A DNA stretch of 27,753 nucleotides from Planctomycetota bacterium. GTDB taxonomy: Bacteria > Planctomycetota > Planctomycetia > Pirellulales > Pirellulaceae. This document shows positions 16,590 to 25,709 of this stretch, piece after piece. The notes under the pieces were generated by a model. The model was not told the origin of the DNA. It worked only from the letters and a program-made list of their open reading frames with translations, and did no database searches. The position numbers and the translations under genes are program-made. How positions within the stretch are numbered: position 1 is the first letter of the stretch; the number at the start of each line of letters is the position of its first letter. The stretch lies in assembly GCA_029259935.1 (NCBI GenBank), contig JAJDEH010000463.1:1-27753 (forward strand), read 5' to 3'.

Positions 16590-16690
16590 AGTGGTTCTAA
16601 ATTCGAAATCCGAATATCGAAATCCTAAACAAACTCAAAATTCAAATGACCAATACGGTCGAACTTCAAAATTTGGAGCATTTGAATTTG
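16590..16690. repeat. AT-rich intergenic element with inverted repeats between fusion-protein and RND genes
   Basis: The stretch is dominated by AAATTCGAAATCC-type words and contains CAAAATTCAAATG (16636-16648) against CATTTGAATTTG (16679-16690), a 12-bp inverted repeat with one extra A and a 30-nt loop. It abuts the fusion-protein stop codon at 16691. Similar AT-rich TTCGAAATTCG-type spacers recur in planctomycete and other environmental genomes (from memory). The composition is unlike the GC-rich genes on both sides. Confidence 0.6.
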
Positions 16691-18058
16691 CTACTGTTTC
16701 TTCACTTTGTTCGGGTCGCTTGATGTTGGGTCTTCCGCGGTGCGAATGGCTTGGCCGGGACGTAGGCGTTCATTTCCGGCGATCACGACCTGGTCGCCTT
16801 TCTTCAAGTCTCCGCGTACTTCCACCATCGATCCAAACGCCGCGCCAATCGTGACGTTGACCGGCTTGGCCGTTGCGCCTTTGCCATCCGCGGTTTTTGC
16901 CATGACGTAGACCATGCGGCTGCGACCACCGAGTACCAAGGCGTCCTTGGGAACCATCAAGACTTTGCCCTGCGAACCCACGGACAGCGAAACTCGCGCC
17001 AGCATGCCGGGTTTCAGCGGATGTCCGGCATCATGCGAATTGGGTACCTCGACTTTGACGGGAAATGAACGCGATCGCCGGTCAGCATCGGGAACGATCT
17101 TGGTCACCTTGCCGGAAAACAACTGGTCCGGCAAAGCGTCGATCTGAACCTCGACTTGCAGCACTTCATTGGCGGTTAGCTTTGCCGCCAGTGCCCCTTG
17201 CAGCCGGTGAATGTAACTGGCCGGCAGCGCCAGTTCGACTTCCACGGGATCCAGTTCGATGATCTCCACGATGGGATCGCCCTGTTGAACCCATTGGCCG
17301 ACTTCGACGTGTTTTGTGACGACATGCCCTTTGAACGGCGCGCGGATCGTGTACTTGGCTTTAAGATCCGTGAGGCGGTGGACTTCCTCTTCTTGGACCA
17401 ACAGCTTGGCCTGGGCTTGTGCAATCTTCAAGTCGCTGGTCTGTTCCAATTCGACAACCCGCGACGAAGCTTCCAGGAAATCCTGTTGCGTCGAAGTCCC
17501 GGTGGAAACGGCAGCGTCCAAATCGGCTTGCGACACGGCTCGCGCTTGTCGAAACAGGCCTTGCACGCGTTTGAGATCGGACTGGGCGAACTTCGATTTG
17601 GCCTCGGATGCCAGCTTGCGAGCTTTCGCCTGTTCAAGCTGCTGAGGCAGCGAAGCTTCCAATTGTTTGAGTTCTTGCGCTCGCAGTTCCCGTTCCGCTA
17701 GGGCGGCGGCGATTTGGATTTCCAGAGTCTTCGTTCGCAACTGAGCGACCGGTTGGCCGATGAGGTCGGCCATGGTCTCGTCTTGTTCTTCCGGTTTTTG
17801 CATCTTCACCAGGTCGCCCTCTTCGGCAAAAAAGTGAAGAACGCGTCCGTCGACCGCGCAGCCCACAATGCTGCGCCGCTTGGCCATCACGGTGCCAATG
17901 AATGTTTCGCTCGAAGCGGCTTCTTGTTCGACAACCGGCGCCACGGCCACAAGTGCCGGCCCCCTGGCCCCCTGAGCCCACAACTCAACGTTGGAGATCA
18001 GAACAATAGCGGCCATCAAGAACGCTAACGATGTTGGCGGAAAATTGAAGTACTTCAT
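16691..18058 (-). CDS. HlyD/AcrA-type membrane fusion protein of the RND pump
   Basis: 455 residues. Residues about 1-29 are a signal peptide (AFLMAAIVLISNVELWAQG). A first lipoyl half is at about 50-85 (ETFIGTVMAKRRSIVGCAVDG). A long alpha-helical hairpin follows at about 110-235, rich in Ala/Glu/Leu/Gln (AALAERELRAQELKQLEASL). The second lipoyl half reads YTIRAPFKGHVVTKHVEVGQ, then comes the beta-barrel domain (VEVQIDALPDQLFSGKVTKI) and the membrane-proximal domain ending at GNERLRPGQAIRT. It links the inner-membrane RND transporter to an outer-membrane channel in the periplasm. No lipobox Cys is seen, so it is probably not a lipoprotein. It lies upstream of the RND gene with a 130-bp gap filled by an AT-rich inverted repeat. 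Confidence 0.93.
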   Translation of the reverse strand: MKYFNFPPTSLAFLMAAIVLISNVELWAQGARGPALVAVAPVVEQEAASSETFIGTVMAKRRSIVGCAVDGRVLHFFAEEGDLVKMQKPEEQDETMADLIGQPVAQLRTKTLEIQIAAALAERELRAQELKQLEASLPQQLEQAKARKLASEAKSKFAQSDLKRVQGLFRQARAVSQADLDAAVSTGTSTQQDFLEASSRVVELEQTSDLKIAQAQAKLLVQEEEVHRLTDLKAKYTIRAPFKGHVVTKHVEVGQWVQQGDPIVEIIELDPVEVELALPASYIHRLQGALAAKLTANEVLQVEVQIDALPDQLFSGKVTKIVPDADRRSRSFPVKVEVPNSHDAGHPLKPGMLARVSLSVGSQGKVLMVPKDALVLGGRSRMVYVMAKTADGKGATAKPVNVTIGAAFGSMVEVRGDLKKGDQVVIAGNERLRPGQAIRTAEDPTSSDPNKVKKQ

Positions 18059-18307
18059 CGTCGTGTGATTCGCGGGCGCGGATAGTTGGTAGGATCAAAA
18101 CCCATCTTGCGCTGGGGGTGCGGACTAATCAGTATAACTGCTCACGCCCCAGGATGCTTTTTTCGCGTTTCGGACGCGATGCGGCGGCGGGCCTGGGGTT
18201 TCGAGCTGGGATCGGGTGGGGAGTTGGAAACGGCGGGATTGTTGTTAGGCTAGGGTCACAAGCTGAAGTTCCCGCACCCACGAGTTTCCTTCGTCAGATT
18301 TGGACCC

Positions 18308-19018
18308 ATGACCACCGATTTTGGTTCGCTCAGTCTGTTGGCGGTTTCCATCGGCTTTTTCCATTGCCTGTGTGGGCCTGACCATTACGTGCCCTTCGTC
18401 GCCATGTCGCGAGTTGGGATGTGGTCGCTGCGGAAGACGTTACTCGTGACGATTCTCTGCGGAATGGGCCACGTTTTGGGATCGGTGTTGCTGGGGCTTT
18501 TGGGCGTCGCCGCCGGCTGGCTGCTGTTTGAACAGATGACCAATGTCGAGTCGATACGGGCCGCGTTCGCTGCATGGATGTTGGTCGCATTCGGGCTGCT
18601 GTACTTCTTGTGGGGCGTGCGACACGCGGTGCGCCGCGCCAAAGCGGGCGTGGCCGACGAAGAGGAACTGATGGAGGGCGCGGCGGCGGAAGCTCGCGGC
18701 ACGATCGCCCGGGCCGGCAGTTTCACGCCCTGGATCTTGTTCGTGTTGTTTTTGTTTGGACCATGCGAGCCGCTGATTCCGATTCTCATGGTTCCGGCCG
18801 CCAACACCGACTTGTGGATGGTGGCCTGGGTCAGCATCTTATTCGCGCTCTCGACGCTGGTCACCATGACCTGCCTGGTGGCGTTTATCTACTTGGGATC
18901 GATTCGCGTCCGCTTTCAGTGGGCCCAGATTTATGGGCACGCCTTGGCCGGGCTGATCGTGCTGCTGTGCGGCTTGGCGATGGTGTTGGAGCCGGCATTG
19001 CCCATCGCCGGAAGGTGA
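18308..19018 (+). CDS. NicO/UreH-like multi-pass membrane transporter
   Basis: 236 residues with about six hydrophobic segments. TM1 carries HCLCGPDHYVPFVAMS, the H-x4-GPDH signature seen in the UreH/NicO-type relatives of nickel-cobalt and sulfite exporters, followed by GMGHVLGSVLLGLLG in TM2. A later segment has FLFGPCEPLIPILM, where Cys-Glu in the membrane suggests a metal or thiol site. The charged loop at about 107-137 (RRAKAGVADEEELMEGAAAE) separates the two halves. Likely an inner-membrane metal-ion or related small-ion transporter; the substrate cannot be fixed from sequence. No Shine-Dalgarno at the chosen ATG. It is divergent from the fusion-protein gene and about 240 bp ahead of leuC. 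Confidence 0.8.
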   Translation: MTTDFGSLSLLAVSIGFFHCLCGPDHYVPFVAMSRVGMWSLRKTLLVTILCGMGHVLGSVLLGLLGVAAGWLLFEQMTNVESIRAAFAAWMLVAFGLLYFLWGVRHAVRRAKAGVADEEELMEGAAAEARGTIARAGSFTPWILFVLFLFGPCEPLIPILMVPAANTDLWMVAWVSILFALSTLVTMTCLVAFIYLGSIRVRFQWAQIYGHALAGLIVLLCGLAMVLEPALPIAGR

Positions 19019-19184
19019 TGGAAGGTGGAAGCGCCGGCGAAAGGCGAAGACGGCCTGTAACGGTAGCTTTGGGGCGACCCGTTCTAACTCCACCTTCGCC
19101 AGGGGGAGAACAACAAGTAGTTCACGCATCTCATCTGGCCGGGCACGCTTTTGATAGCGTCTCGCCCAGTTGCAATATGTCGGC

Positions 19185-19232
19185 TATACTCGGTTTTTTG
19201 AGCCTTCGAGCGAACCTTTTCGCCGGTTCGCT
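19185..19232 (+). promoter_or_regulatory. putative -10 and perfect leader hairpin upstream of leuC
   Basis: TATACT at 19185-19190 is a good -10 but has no clear -35 at 16-18 nt. Downstream, AGCGAACC (19209-19216) and GGTTCGCT (19225-19232) form a perfect 8-bp stem with an 8-nt loop, 13 nt before the GAGGAG of leuC. If transcription starts near 19197 the hairpin lies in the 5' UTR and could control leuC translation. The arms match those of the inverted repeat at 11479-11528. Confidence 0.4.
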
Positions 19233-19261
19233 GTTCTATGTCGGCGAGGAGACACGAGCTT

Positions 19262-20674
19262 ATGATTGCAGAACAACCACGCACGATGTTCGAGAAGATC
19301 TGGGACGACCACGTGGTGCTGGACGAACAAGGCAAACAGACGATCCTGTATATCGACCTGCATTTGGTTCACGAAGTCACCAGCCCCCAAGCCTTCGAAG
19401 GCCTTCGACTGGCCGGTCGCAAATTACGCCGCCCCGAACTAACCATCGCCACGCCCGACCACAACATTCCCACCACCGGACGCTTGCTGCCGATCGCCGA
19501 CCCAATTTCCGCTCAGCAAGTCGACAAGCTGCGAAGTAACTGCCAAGAGTTCGGCGTGCAGCTTTACGATTTGGATTCCATCAAGCAAGGCATCGTGCAT
19601 GTGATCGGCCCCGAATTGGGCCGCACCCAGCCTGGAATGACGATCGTCTGCGGCGATAGCCACACTGCCACGCACGGCGCGTTCGGCGCGTTGGCATTCG
19701 GCATCGGCACCAGCGAAGTCGAACATGTCATGGCCACGCAGACCTTGTTGCAATCAAAACCCAAGACATTGGAATTACGCGTGGACGGCACGTTGGGGCC
19801 GGGCGTCACCGCGAAAGATGTGATTCTGTACCTGATCGGCCAAATCACGACCGATGGGGGCACGGGATACGTCATCGAGTACACCGGAGAAGTAATCCGC
19901 AACCTGAGCATGGAAGAACGGATGACCGTCTGCAACATGTCGATTGAGGGCGGCGCGCGAGCGGGCATGATTGCTCCCGACGACAAGACTTTTGAATACG
20001 TTCGCGGCCGGGAATTCGCGCCCCAGAATTTCGATGAAGCGATCGCGAGGTGGAAGCAACTGCCCAGCGACGAAGGCGCGACCTATGACACGTCCAAGAC
20101 GTACGCCGCCGCGGACATCGCTCCGCAAGTCACTTGGGGAACGAACCCCGGCCAAGTGGCTCCGGTCGTCGACCGCGTTCCCAATCCGGCCGACTTTTCG
20201 GACGAAGTCGATCAAACTTCCGCCGCCGGCGCATTGGATTATATGAATCTGAAGGCGGGCACGCCGATCGCCGACATTCAAATTGATCGCGTCTTCATTG
20301 GTTCCTGTACCAACGGCCGCATTGAAGACCTGCGAGCCGCCGCCGCGGTCGCGAAAGGGCACAAAGTATCCGATCACGTGCAGGCGATGGTTGTACCAGG
20401 CAGTGGGCAAGTCAAGTTGCAGGCCGAAGAAGAAGGGTTGGACAAAGCATTCACCGAAGCTGGCTTCGAATGGCGCGACGCGGGCTGCAGCATGTGCCTG
20501 GCCATGAATCCCGACAAACTTGAACCGGGCGAGCGGTGTGCATCGACCAGCAACCGCAATTTTGAAGGCCGACAAGGAAAAGGGGGTCGCACACATCTCG
20601 TATCGCCCGCCATGGCCGCCGCCGCCGCCGTCAGCGGCCACTTTGTCGACGTACGCCAGTGGGAATATAAGTAA
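19262..20674 (+). CDS. leuC: 3-isopropylmalate dehydratase large subunit
   Basis: 470 residues, close to the 466 of E. coli LeuC. The start at 19262 has GAGGAG 10 nt upstream; an upstream in-frame ATG (19238) adds 8 residues with no such site. With LeuD it isomerises 2-isopropylmalate to 3-isopropylmalate in leucine synthesis, in the cytoplasm. [4Fe-4S] ligands are visible: C349 in GSCTNGR, and C409 and C412 in [10 protein letters not shown], matching E. coli C347/C407/C410. Other hallmarks are [33 protein letters not shown] and [20 protein letters not shown]. leuD follows after a 71-bp gap that contains a palindromic repeat. Confidence 0.97.
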   Translation: MIAEQPRTMFEKIWDDHVVLDEQGKQTILYIDLHLVHEVTSPQAFEGLRLAGRKLRRPELTIATPDHNIPTTGRLLPIADPISAQQVDKLRSNCQEFGVQLYDLDSIKQGIVHVIGPELGRTQPGMTIVCGDSHTATHGAFGALAFGIGTSEVEHVMATQTLLQSKPKTLELRVDGTLGPGVTAKDVILYLIGQITTDGGTGYVIEYTGEVIRNLSMEERMTVCNMSIEGGARAGMIAPDDKTFEYVRGREFAPQNFDEAIARWKQLPSDEGATYDTSKTYAAADIAPQVTWGTNPGQVAPVVDRVPNPADFSDEVDQTSAAGALDYMNLKAGTPIADIQIDRVFIGSCTNGRIEDLRAAAAVAKGHKVSDHVQAMVVPGSGQVKLQAEEEGLDKAFTEAGFEWRDAGCSMCLAMNPDKLEPGERCASTSNRNFEGRQGKGGRTHLVSPAMAAAAAVSGHFVDVRQWEYK

Positions 20675-20679
20675 CAATT

Positions 20680-20725
20680 TTGTGGTGTGGGCGTCCCGCC
20701 TGCCGGTCGCAGCGCTGCACCACAA
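20680..20725. repeat. dispersed palindromic element, TTGTGGTG ends, copy 1
   Basis: 46 bp bounded by perfect 8-bp terminal inverted repeats TTGTGGTG (20680-20687) and CACCACAA (20718-20725), with GGGCGTCCCGCCTGC inside. A second member of the family lies at 27423-27475. Read on the minus strand, both give the RPAGGTP / HSAGGTP type of peptide. This copy begins 5 nt after the leuC stop and lies between leuC and leuD. Confidence 0.8.
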
Positions 20726-20745
20726 TCGGAGAAACTCTGCTTGCC

Positions 20746-21342
20746 ATGGAACCGTTCACACAACATCAAGGCCGGGTCGCGACGATGCCGCGGGCCAATG
20801 TCGATACCGATCAAATCATTCCCAAGCAGTTTCTGAAACGAATCGAACGGACCGGTTTCGGCCAGTTTCTGTTTTACGATTGGCGATTCAACGACGATGG
20901 CAGCGACAATCCCCGGTTCGAATTGAATCAACCTCAAGCCAAAGGAGCGACGGTTCTGGTCGCCAAGCGAAATTTTGGCTGTGGGTCAAGCCGTGAACAC
21001 GCCGTGTGGTCGCTGGCCGACTACGGCTTTCAGGTGGTGATCGCGCCCACCTTCGCCGACATCTTCTACAACAATTGTTTTAAGAACCGTGTGCTGCCGA
21101 TCCGGCTCGACGAATCCGTGGTGGACGATATTTTCCAGCGGGCAGAACAGCACTCCGGGTATGAGTTGGCCGTGGACCTCCAGCAGCGCGCCATCACCGA
21201 CAGCCACGGCCTGAGCCTGACATTCGAAATTGACGAGTTCCGTCGCGAATGCCTGCTGAACGGGCTGGACGACATCGCGCTAACTCTCAAGCATCAAGAC
21301 AAGATCGCGGCCTTCGAATCCGCTCGGCAGATCCCCACCTAG
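20746..21342 (+). CDS. leuD: 3-isopropylmalate dehydratase small subunit
   Basis: 198 residues against about 201 in E. coli. The ATG at 20746 gives the typical opening [20 protein letters not shown]; an ATG at 20680 in frame would translate the palindromic repeat and is unlikely. Family signatures are [32 protein letters not shown] and [16 protein letters not shown]. It forms the swivelling domain of the isomerase heterodimer with LeuC. The Shine-Dalgarno is weak (GGAGA about 13 nt upstream), so its translation may depend on coupling or on the structure of the intervening repeat. Confidence 0.97.
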   Translation: MEPFTQHQGRVATMPRANVDTDQIIPKQFLKRIERTGFGQFLFYDWRFNDDGSDNPRFELNQPQAKGATVLVAKRNFGCGSSREHAVWSLADYGFQVVIAPTFADIFYNNCFKNRVLPIRLDESVVDDIFQRAEQHSGYELAVDLQQRAITDSHGLSLTFEIDEFRRECLLNGLDDIALTLKHQDKIAAFESARQIPT

Positions 21343-21359
21343 CTCGCGCGGCTGTCGCA

Positions 21360-21392
21360 ATTCCCCCTATCTACCTGCGTTTATTGGGGAAT
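21360..21392 (+). terminator. possible hairpin terminator after leuD
   Basis: ATTCCCC (21360-21366) and GGGGAAT (21386-21392) form a perfect 7-bp stem with a 19-nt loop, 18 nt after the leuD stop. There is no T-run after it, so it is at best a weak or factor-assisted terminator. Confidence 0.3.
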
Positions 21393-21584
21393 CGTCGTGT
21401 GTATGTAACGCCATCGCGTTAAACTTCGGGGGTCCATCTCGGCCGCCGCCAAGGTTTGCCTGAATCTTTCTGTTTCACCATCTTGCCAGACGGTTTTGCC
21501 GTAGCGACAATGGACGTCCCACCAAATATCCATCCCCGTACACCTGCCTTAAAGTTTCTTCGGCATCGAAGGAGACCACATCTA

Positions 21585-22598
21585 ATGCGTTGGATTCTGA
21601 TTGCCATGCTGGGCTTGTTGATGGTCGGCGTTAGTCCGCCGCTGCAAGCTGACGACAAATACGAATTTAAGACGCCCAAGGGTCTGAAGCGAATGCGCAT
21701 CCCGCGCAACAATCCGCTGACCGCAGACAAGATTCAACTGGGAAAGCAGCTTTACTTCGACCCACGGCTGTCCAGCGATAACACGATGAGCTGCTCCAGT
21801 TGCCACGACCCCAAACGAGGCTGGGCGAACGGCGAACGCTTTGCCACGGGAGTTCGCGGACAGCAAGGCGGACGTAGCGTTCCAACCACCATCAATGCGG
21901 GCTATCAGTATTTTCAGTTTTGGGACGGTCGAGCGAAACAACTCGAAGGACAAGCGCTGGGTCCCATTGAAAACCCGATTGAAATGGACATGAAGCTGCC
22001 CGACTTGATTGTCAAGCTGAATAAGATCGCCGGCTACAAGCAGCAGTTCCAGAACGTTTTCGGAACCGATGCCACTCCGGAAGGTATCGCCAACGCGCTG
22101 GCGTCGTTTGAACGAACCGTGCTTTCGGGCAACTCGCCTTACGATCAATACAAGGCCGGCAACGAAGCAGCACTCTCCGAGGCGGCCAACCGAGGCCGGC
22201 ATTTGTTCTTTAACAAGGGTCACTGTTCCGCTTGTCATGCGGGAGCGAATTTCACCGACGGCGGGTTTCACAATATTGGCGTCGGCATGGACAGCGAAGA
22301 GCCCGATTTGGGCCGCTTCGCCGTCACGAAAATGGAAGGCGATCGGGGCTCCTTCAAAACGCCGACAGTACGTGAAATCCATCGCACCGCTCCCTACATG
22401 CACGACGGGAGCCAGGCCACTTTGGAAGACGTCATCGAGTTTTATGACAAAGGCGGCATCGCCAACCCGCAGCTAGATGAAGAAATCTTTAAGCTAGAAT
22501 TAACCAAACAGGAAAAGGCCGATCTGGTGACGTTCCTCAAGGAAGGTTTGGCCAGTCCCGATTATCCGGACATCGAGCCCCCTAAGCTACCTCAATAG
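21585..22598 (+). CDS. di-heme cytochrome c peroxidase (CcpA/MauG family)
   Basis: 337 residues from the ATG at 21585, which has AAGGAG 10 nt upstream; the open frame extends 43 codons further without signal-peptide character. Residues 1-21 are a signal peptide (WILIAMLGLLMVGVSPPLQA). Two c-type heme sites are present: CSSCH at 70-74 and CSACH at 214-218. Family landmarks are KIQLGKQLYFDPRLSSD, FWDGRAKQLEGQALGPI, IANALASFERTVLSGN, RGRHLFFNKGHCSACH and APYMHDGSQATLEDVIEFYD (with M272). Such enzymes reduce H2O2, or oxidise protein substrates, in the periplasm using electrons from cytochrome c or cupredoxins. The downstream propeller gene starts 73 bp later in the same direction. Confidence 0.94.
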   Translation: MRWILIAMLGLLMVGVSPPLQADDKYEFKTPKGLKRMRIPRNNPLTADKIQLGKQLYFDPRLSSDNTMSCSSCHDPKRGWANGERFATGVRGQQGGRSVPTTINAGYQYFQFWDGRAKQLEGQALGPIENPIEMDMKLPDLIVKLNKIAGYKQQFQNVFGTDATPEGIANALASFERTVLSGNSPYDQYKAGNEAALSEAANRGRHLFFNKGHCSACHAGANFTDGGFHNIGVGMDSEEPDLGRFAVTKMEGDRGSFKTPTVREIHRTAPYMHDGSQATLEDVIEFYDKGGIANPQLDEEIFKLELTKQEKADLVTFLKEGLASPDYPDIEPPKLPQ

Positions 22599-22671
22599 GC
22601 CACCGTTTATCTTCGTTGCTTCATCACGTAAGTTGAATCACAGTCGAATGAAACTTTAGGAGTTCCACACA

Positions 22672-23667
22672 ATGAAATTATTCAGTCTGTTTTGTGCGAC
22701 CGCGCTGTTGGCTCTTTCGATTAGTCCGGTCCGCGCGGCCGACGTCGAGGATGTGGTTGGCGGGCTCAACAATCCTTGCGGTCTGGCGATTCAACCAGGA
22801 ACGGGCGACCTTTTTGTCGCCGATAGCGGCGCGGGGCGAGTCGTCCGCATCGACAACGGAAAAGCGGTCAATGTGATCACGGACTTCCCAGAAGACATCT
22901 ACGGCAAGGGCCCCAAGTATGCGATCGGCCCCTTGGGTTTGGTGTTCCTCGATAAGAACACGCTTGTGGTTGGCGGCGGCGGCAACGTCGATGATGGCGA
23001 AATGCTGCGAGTGTACAAAGTTCCCGCCAAGGGAAAGTCGATCAAGGCTTCCAAGATGAAAGTCAGCTTCAAGCTGCCCGCCAGCAAGGAACTGAAGGCC
23101 GAAGGAAACTACTATGGTGTCGCCGCGACCGACGACGCGATCTTCGTCACCTGCAACGGCGATGATACCAAGGGCTGGGTCGCGAAGGCCCGCTTCAGCG
23201 GCGCGACCGTCAAGGATTTCCGCCGTTCGATTCCGACCAAGGAAGCGACCGAAGTCGACGCGCCCGTCGCGGTGACCGTCGATCCCAAGGGACAAGTCGT
23301 CATTGGCCAGATGGGCGAAATCACCGTTCCCGAAGACGGCCTGGTGACGGTCTACAACGCCAAGAGCGGTAAGATGGTCGGCAATTATGAGGTCGGCCTT
23401 AGCGACATCACGGGTTTGGCTTATAGCTCGAAGAAAAAGAACGCCCTCTACGCCACCGACTTTGCTTGGCACGACACATCGCAAGGCGGACTGTTTCAGC
23501 TAGTCGAGTCGGGCAGCGGTAACGACAAAGTTTTGGAGCCGAAGAAAATTGTGTCGCTCGACAAGCCAACCGCCATGGCGTTCGGCAAGGACGGCACGTT
23601 GTACATCACCGTTATCGGCACGGGCGAAAAGAACGGCAAAGTGGTTAAGATCAAGCCGGGACTGTAG
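22672..23667 (+). CDS. exported NHL/SMP-30-like beta-propeller protein
   Basis: 331 residues. ATG 22672 has AGGAG 9 nt upstream. The signal peptide reads LFSLFCATALLALSISPVRA, cleaved before ADVED. Propeller-type blades are seen as GLAIQPGTGDLFVADSGAGR, IGPLGLVFLDKNTLVVGGGG, VAVTVDPKGQVVIGQMGEI, DITGLAYSSKKKNALYATDF and PTAMAFGKDGTLYITVIGTG; the last is a textbook NHL/SMP-30 blade. Lys-rich inserts (KVPAKGKSIKASKMKVSFKL) join blades. Probably a periplasmic or surface binding protein or lactonase-like enzyme; no catalytic set is obvious. It may share a transcript with the cytochrome peroxidase gene, and a strong terminator follows. Confidence 0.85.
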   Translation: MKLFSLFCATALLALSISPVRAADVEDVVGGLNNPCGLAIQPGTGDLFVADSGAGRVVRIDNGKAVNVITDFPEDIYGKGPKYAIGPLGLVFLDKNTLVVGGGGNVDDGEMLRVYKVPAKGKSIKASKMKVSFKLPASKELKAEGNYYGVAATDDAIFVTCNGDDTKGWVAKARFSGATVKDFRRSIPTKEATEVDAPVAVTVDPKGQVVIGQMGEITVPEDGLVTVYNAKSGKMVGNYEVGLSDITGLAYSSKKKNALYATDFAWHDTSQGGLFQLVESGSGNDKVLEPKKIVSLDKPTAMAFGKDGTLYITVIGTGEKNGKVVKIKPGL

Positions 23668-23700
23668 ATCGCCTCCCGCTGGCATTCGATTTGAATTTCA

Positions 23701-23741
23701 GAGCCTGGTTTCTCGAATTGCGGAGATACCAGGCTCTTTTT
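23701..23741 (+). terminator. rho-independent terminator after the propeller gene
   Basis: GAGCCTGGT-T-TCTC (23701-23714) pairs with GAGA-T-ACCAGGCTC (23723-23736), leaving an 8-nt loop, and is followed directly by TTTTT. It gives 13 base pairs with one internal T-T mismatch and lies 34 nt after the stop. It is the clearest intrinsic terminator in the window. Confidence 0.9.
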
Positions 23742-23849
23742 CCATGGCGGATGGGCGATGCACCTGACAATCTTCTAAAAAGATTGACACCCCAGCGACG
23801 ACACGGGTAGGATGCGCAGCCAGCGAATTCTCGCTATGGAGCACACTTC

Positions 23850-25484
23850 ATGCATTGCCCTACTGGCCGTTCTGTTGGTGGCGTTGTCTTGCTTGCCGTT
23901 CTTTGTGCTGGTTTGGCCGGACCAACCGCCGCCCGCGCCTACACGCCGGACCATCCGGACGTGCAGGCGATGGTCGCACGCGGAGTCGCCTTTCTTAAGA
24001 AAGCCCGTTTGCCAAGCGAACTTGGCGGGGCCTGCTTGGTCGCTCTGGCCGTTCATAAGTCAGGTAAGGCGCGAGCCGGCAACGAACCCCAGAGCGACAC
24101 CGCGGACCGCGTCGTTGTCGAAGCCGTGGTCCGCTGCCGACGTGCTTGCGAACAGTTTCCGGAAAAACCGCTGGAAGACAAGGATGTCTACAACCTGGGT
24201 TGCGCGCTGATCTTCTTAGCTGAGTTGGACGCCGACCAGTACCGGCCAGAAATGAAGATTCTGCTGGATCAACTCTTGCGTCGTCAACGTAAGGACGGTT
24301 CATGGAGCTATCCGCCGCGAGTTCATGGAGACACGTCGATTACCCAGTATGGAGTGCTTGGATTGTGGGCCGCACAAAAAGCCGGACTGCACGTAGACAA
24401 AGAGGCCGTCGACGCTTGCGCCAATTGGCTAATTCGCACTCAGGACCCGACCGGCGCATGGTCTTATATTGGCGTCGACCCGGGTAACTTCAATCGGATT
24501 GATCAACGCGAAGATTTCGAAGCCTATCATGCGGTGACCGGTCGCGTGACACCGTCGCTAGTTGTCGCGGCCTTGGGCAGCCTGTACATCGCGGCCGACA
24601 TGATGGGCTACAAAGACAGCGGCCGACGTCTGATGGTCGAGAAAAAACTTCTGTCGGTCATCAAACTTGTCAGGACGGCGATGGATACGGACGCCACTGC
24701 TGGCCGAATCTTTGGCCGCACCGTTCCGGAAGGCGAACACTACTATCGTGACCATTGCCGGATAAAGACTGAACGCTGGCAGTATTACTATCTCTATGGA
24801 ATCGAACGCTACGAGAGCTTTCGGGCGGTCGTGCTGGGCATCGAAGACGACGAGCCCCAGTGGTATGACCAGGGCGTCGAGTTCATGAAGAGGGCACAGC
24901 GCCAGGACGGTTCGTGGACGGCGGCACCCGGAGGCGGACCCTTCGTCAACACGGCATTCGGCATTTTGTTCTTGCTGCGCAGTAACAAGCAGAAGCCGCC
25001 GATTGTGGAAACTCTTTCAAGTAGACAGGGATTCACGGAGTTCGAAACCACGATCGATGACATCATTAACCGGATAAGCGAGAAGGATAGGTTAAAGAGG
25101 ATTGCGGCGTTACTTAAAGTGAAAATCAGAGTCGCCGAAAAAGGTGACCGCGCCGCGAAAGAGGAACTGGCGGTGCTGCTGCGGACCCTCGCGGAGGACG
25201 AATGGCATGAGGTAAGGTTGCTCGCCGTCCGCCTTGTTACCAAACTCGGCGAACTGGATTACTTGCCCGCATTAATTTTCGCGTTGAGCGATCCGGATCG
25301 TCGAGTCGTCAAGAAAGCCCGCGATGGCCTGCGGGCGATCAGCCGCCGTTTGAAGGGATTTGGGCTGGACGACTTCAGCGTGAATCACCCCACGACTGAG
25401 GAAAGGAATTCCGCTCAAGAACAGTGGAAGCGATGGTATCTCTCCGTTCGCCCGGATCGCGCCGGTGAATTCGAAGATGGCTGA
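23850..25484 (+). CDS. exported alpha/alpha-toroid (prenyltransferase/squalene-cyclase-like) repeat protein with HEAT-like tail
   Basis: 544 residues. The ATG has GGAG 9 nt upstream. A signal peptide (GGVVLLAVLCAGLAGPTAARA) is followed by toroid repeats with the QDGSW-type motif: LLRRQRKDGSWSYPP, GDTSITQYGVLGLWAA, CANWLIRTQDPTGAWSYIGV and FMKRAQRQDGSWTAAPGGG with VNTAFGILFLLRSN. No DxDD acid motif of true class II cyclases is seen, and the protein is exported, so it is probably a binding or scaffold protein, not a terpene cyclase. From about residue 395 it becomes charged and HEAT-like (EEDEWHEVRLLAVRLVTKLG-type helices, then LPALIFALSDPDRRVVKKAR). Such proteins are common in planctomycetes; function unknown. 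Confidence 0.85.
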   Translation: MHCPTGRSVGGVVLLAVLCAGLAGPTAARAYTPDHPDVQAMVARGVAFLKKARLPSELGGACLVALAVHKSGKARAGNEPQSDTADRVVVEAVVRCRRACEQFPEKPLEDKDVYNLGCALIFLAELDADQYRPEMKILLDQLLRRQRKDGSWSYPPRVHGDTSITQYGVLGLWAAQKAGLHVDKEAVDACANWLIRTQDPTGAWSYIGVDPGNFNRIDQREDFEAYHAVTGRVTPSLVVAALGSLYIAADMMGYKDSGRRLMVEKKLLSVIKLVRTAMDTDATAGRIFGRTVPEGEHYYRDHCRIKTERWQYYYLYGIERYESFRAVVLGIEDDEPQWYDQGVEFMKRAQRQDGSWTAAPGGGPFVNTAFGILFLLRSNKQKPPIVETLSSRQGFTEFETTIDDIINRISEKDRLKRIAALLKVKIRVAEKGDRAAKEELAVLLRTLAEDEWHEVRLLAVRLVTKLGELDYLPALIFALSDPDRRVVKKARDGLRAISRRLKGFGLDDFSVNHPTTEERNSAQEQWKRWYLSVRPDRAGEFEDG

Positions 25485-25709
25485 CCGGCTAAAAAACCCC
25501 GTCGTCATGAATTGTTCTCAATTGTTCATCTCGACGATGGGTCTGGCGAAATTCTGAGTACGCCGAGCGCCCGGCGGTCACTCGCGTTCGATTGAAGTTT
25601 AGCGCAAGCAGCGACGATTAGAACTTGTCGCTTCGCCGAACCGTTCATACACTACCAAGGTAGGCCGTGAACGCCGCGTTTTTCGCCTGTTACCTTTCAG
25701 AACGAACCA

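Noticed and set aside
12910..18058. CusA/CusB-type heavy-metal pump assignment
   Set aside because: The TM4 motif and the lack of Met/His-rich segments do not fit the metal-exporting subfamily; the substrate was left open.
19178..19260. Leucine-rich leader peptide (attenuator) ahead of leuC
   Set aside because: A frame from 19178 has several Leu codons but no tandem run and no nearby stop; it continues into leuC in another frame, and it overlaps the putative -10.
23850..25484. A true squalene-hopene or terpene cyclase
   Set aside because: Toroid repeats are present, but the protein has a signal peptide, no DxDD motif and a HEAT-like tail, so an enzyme call is not supported.
25485..25709. 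Possible small gene or regulatory RNA before sufU
   Set aside because: Only a short tandem AATTGTTC repeat and weak dyads are seen; there is no stable long hairpin, T-run or coding frame, so nothing can be supported.
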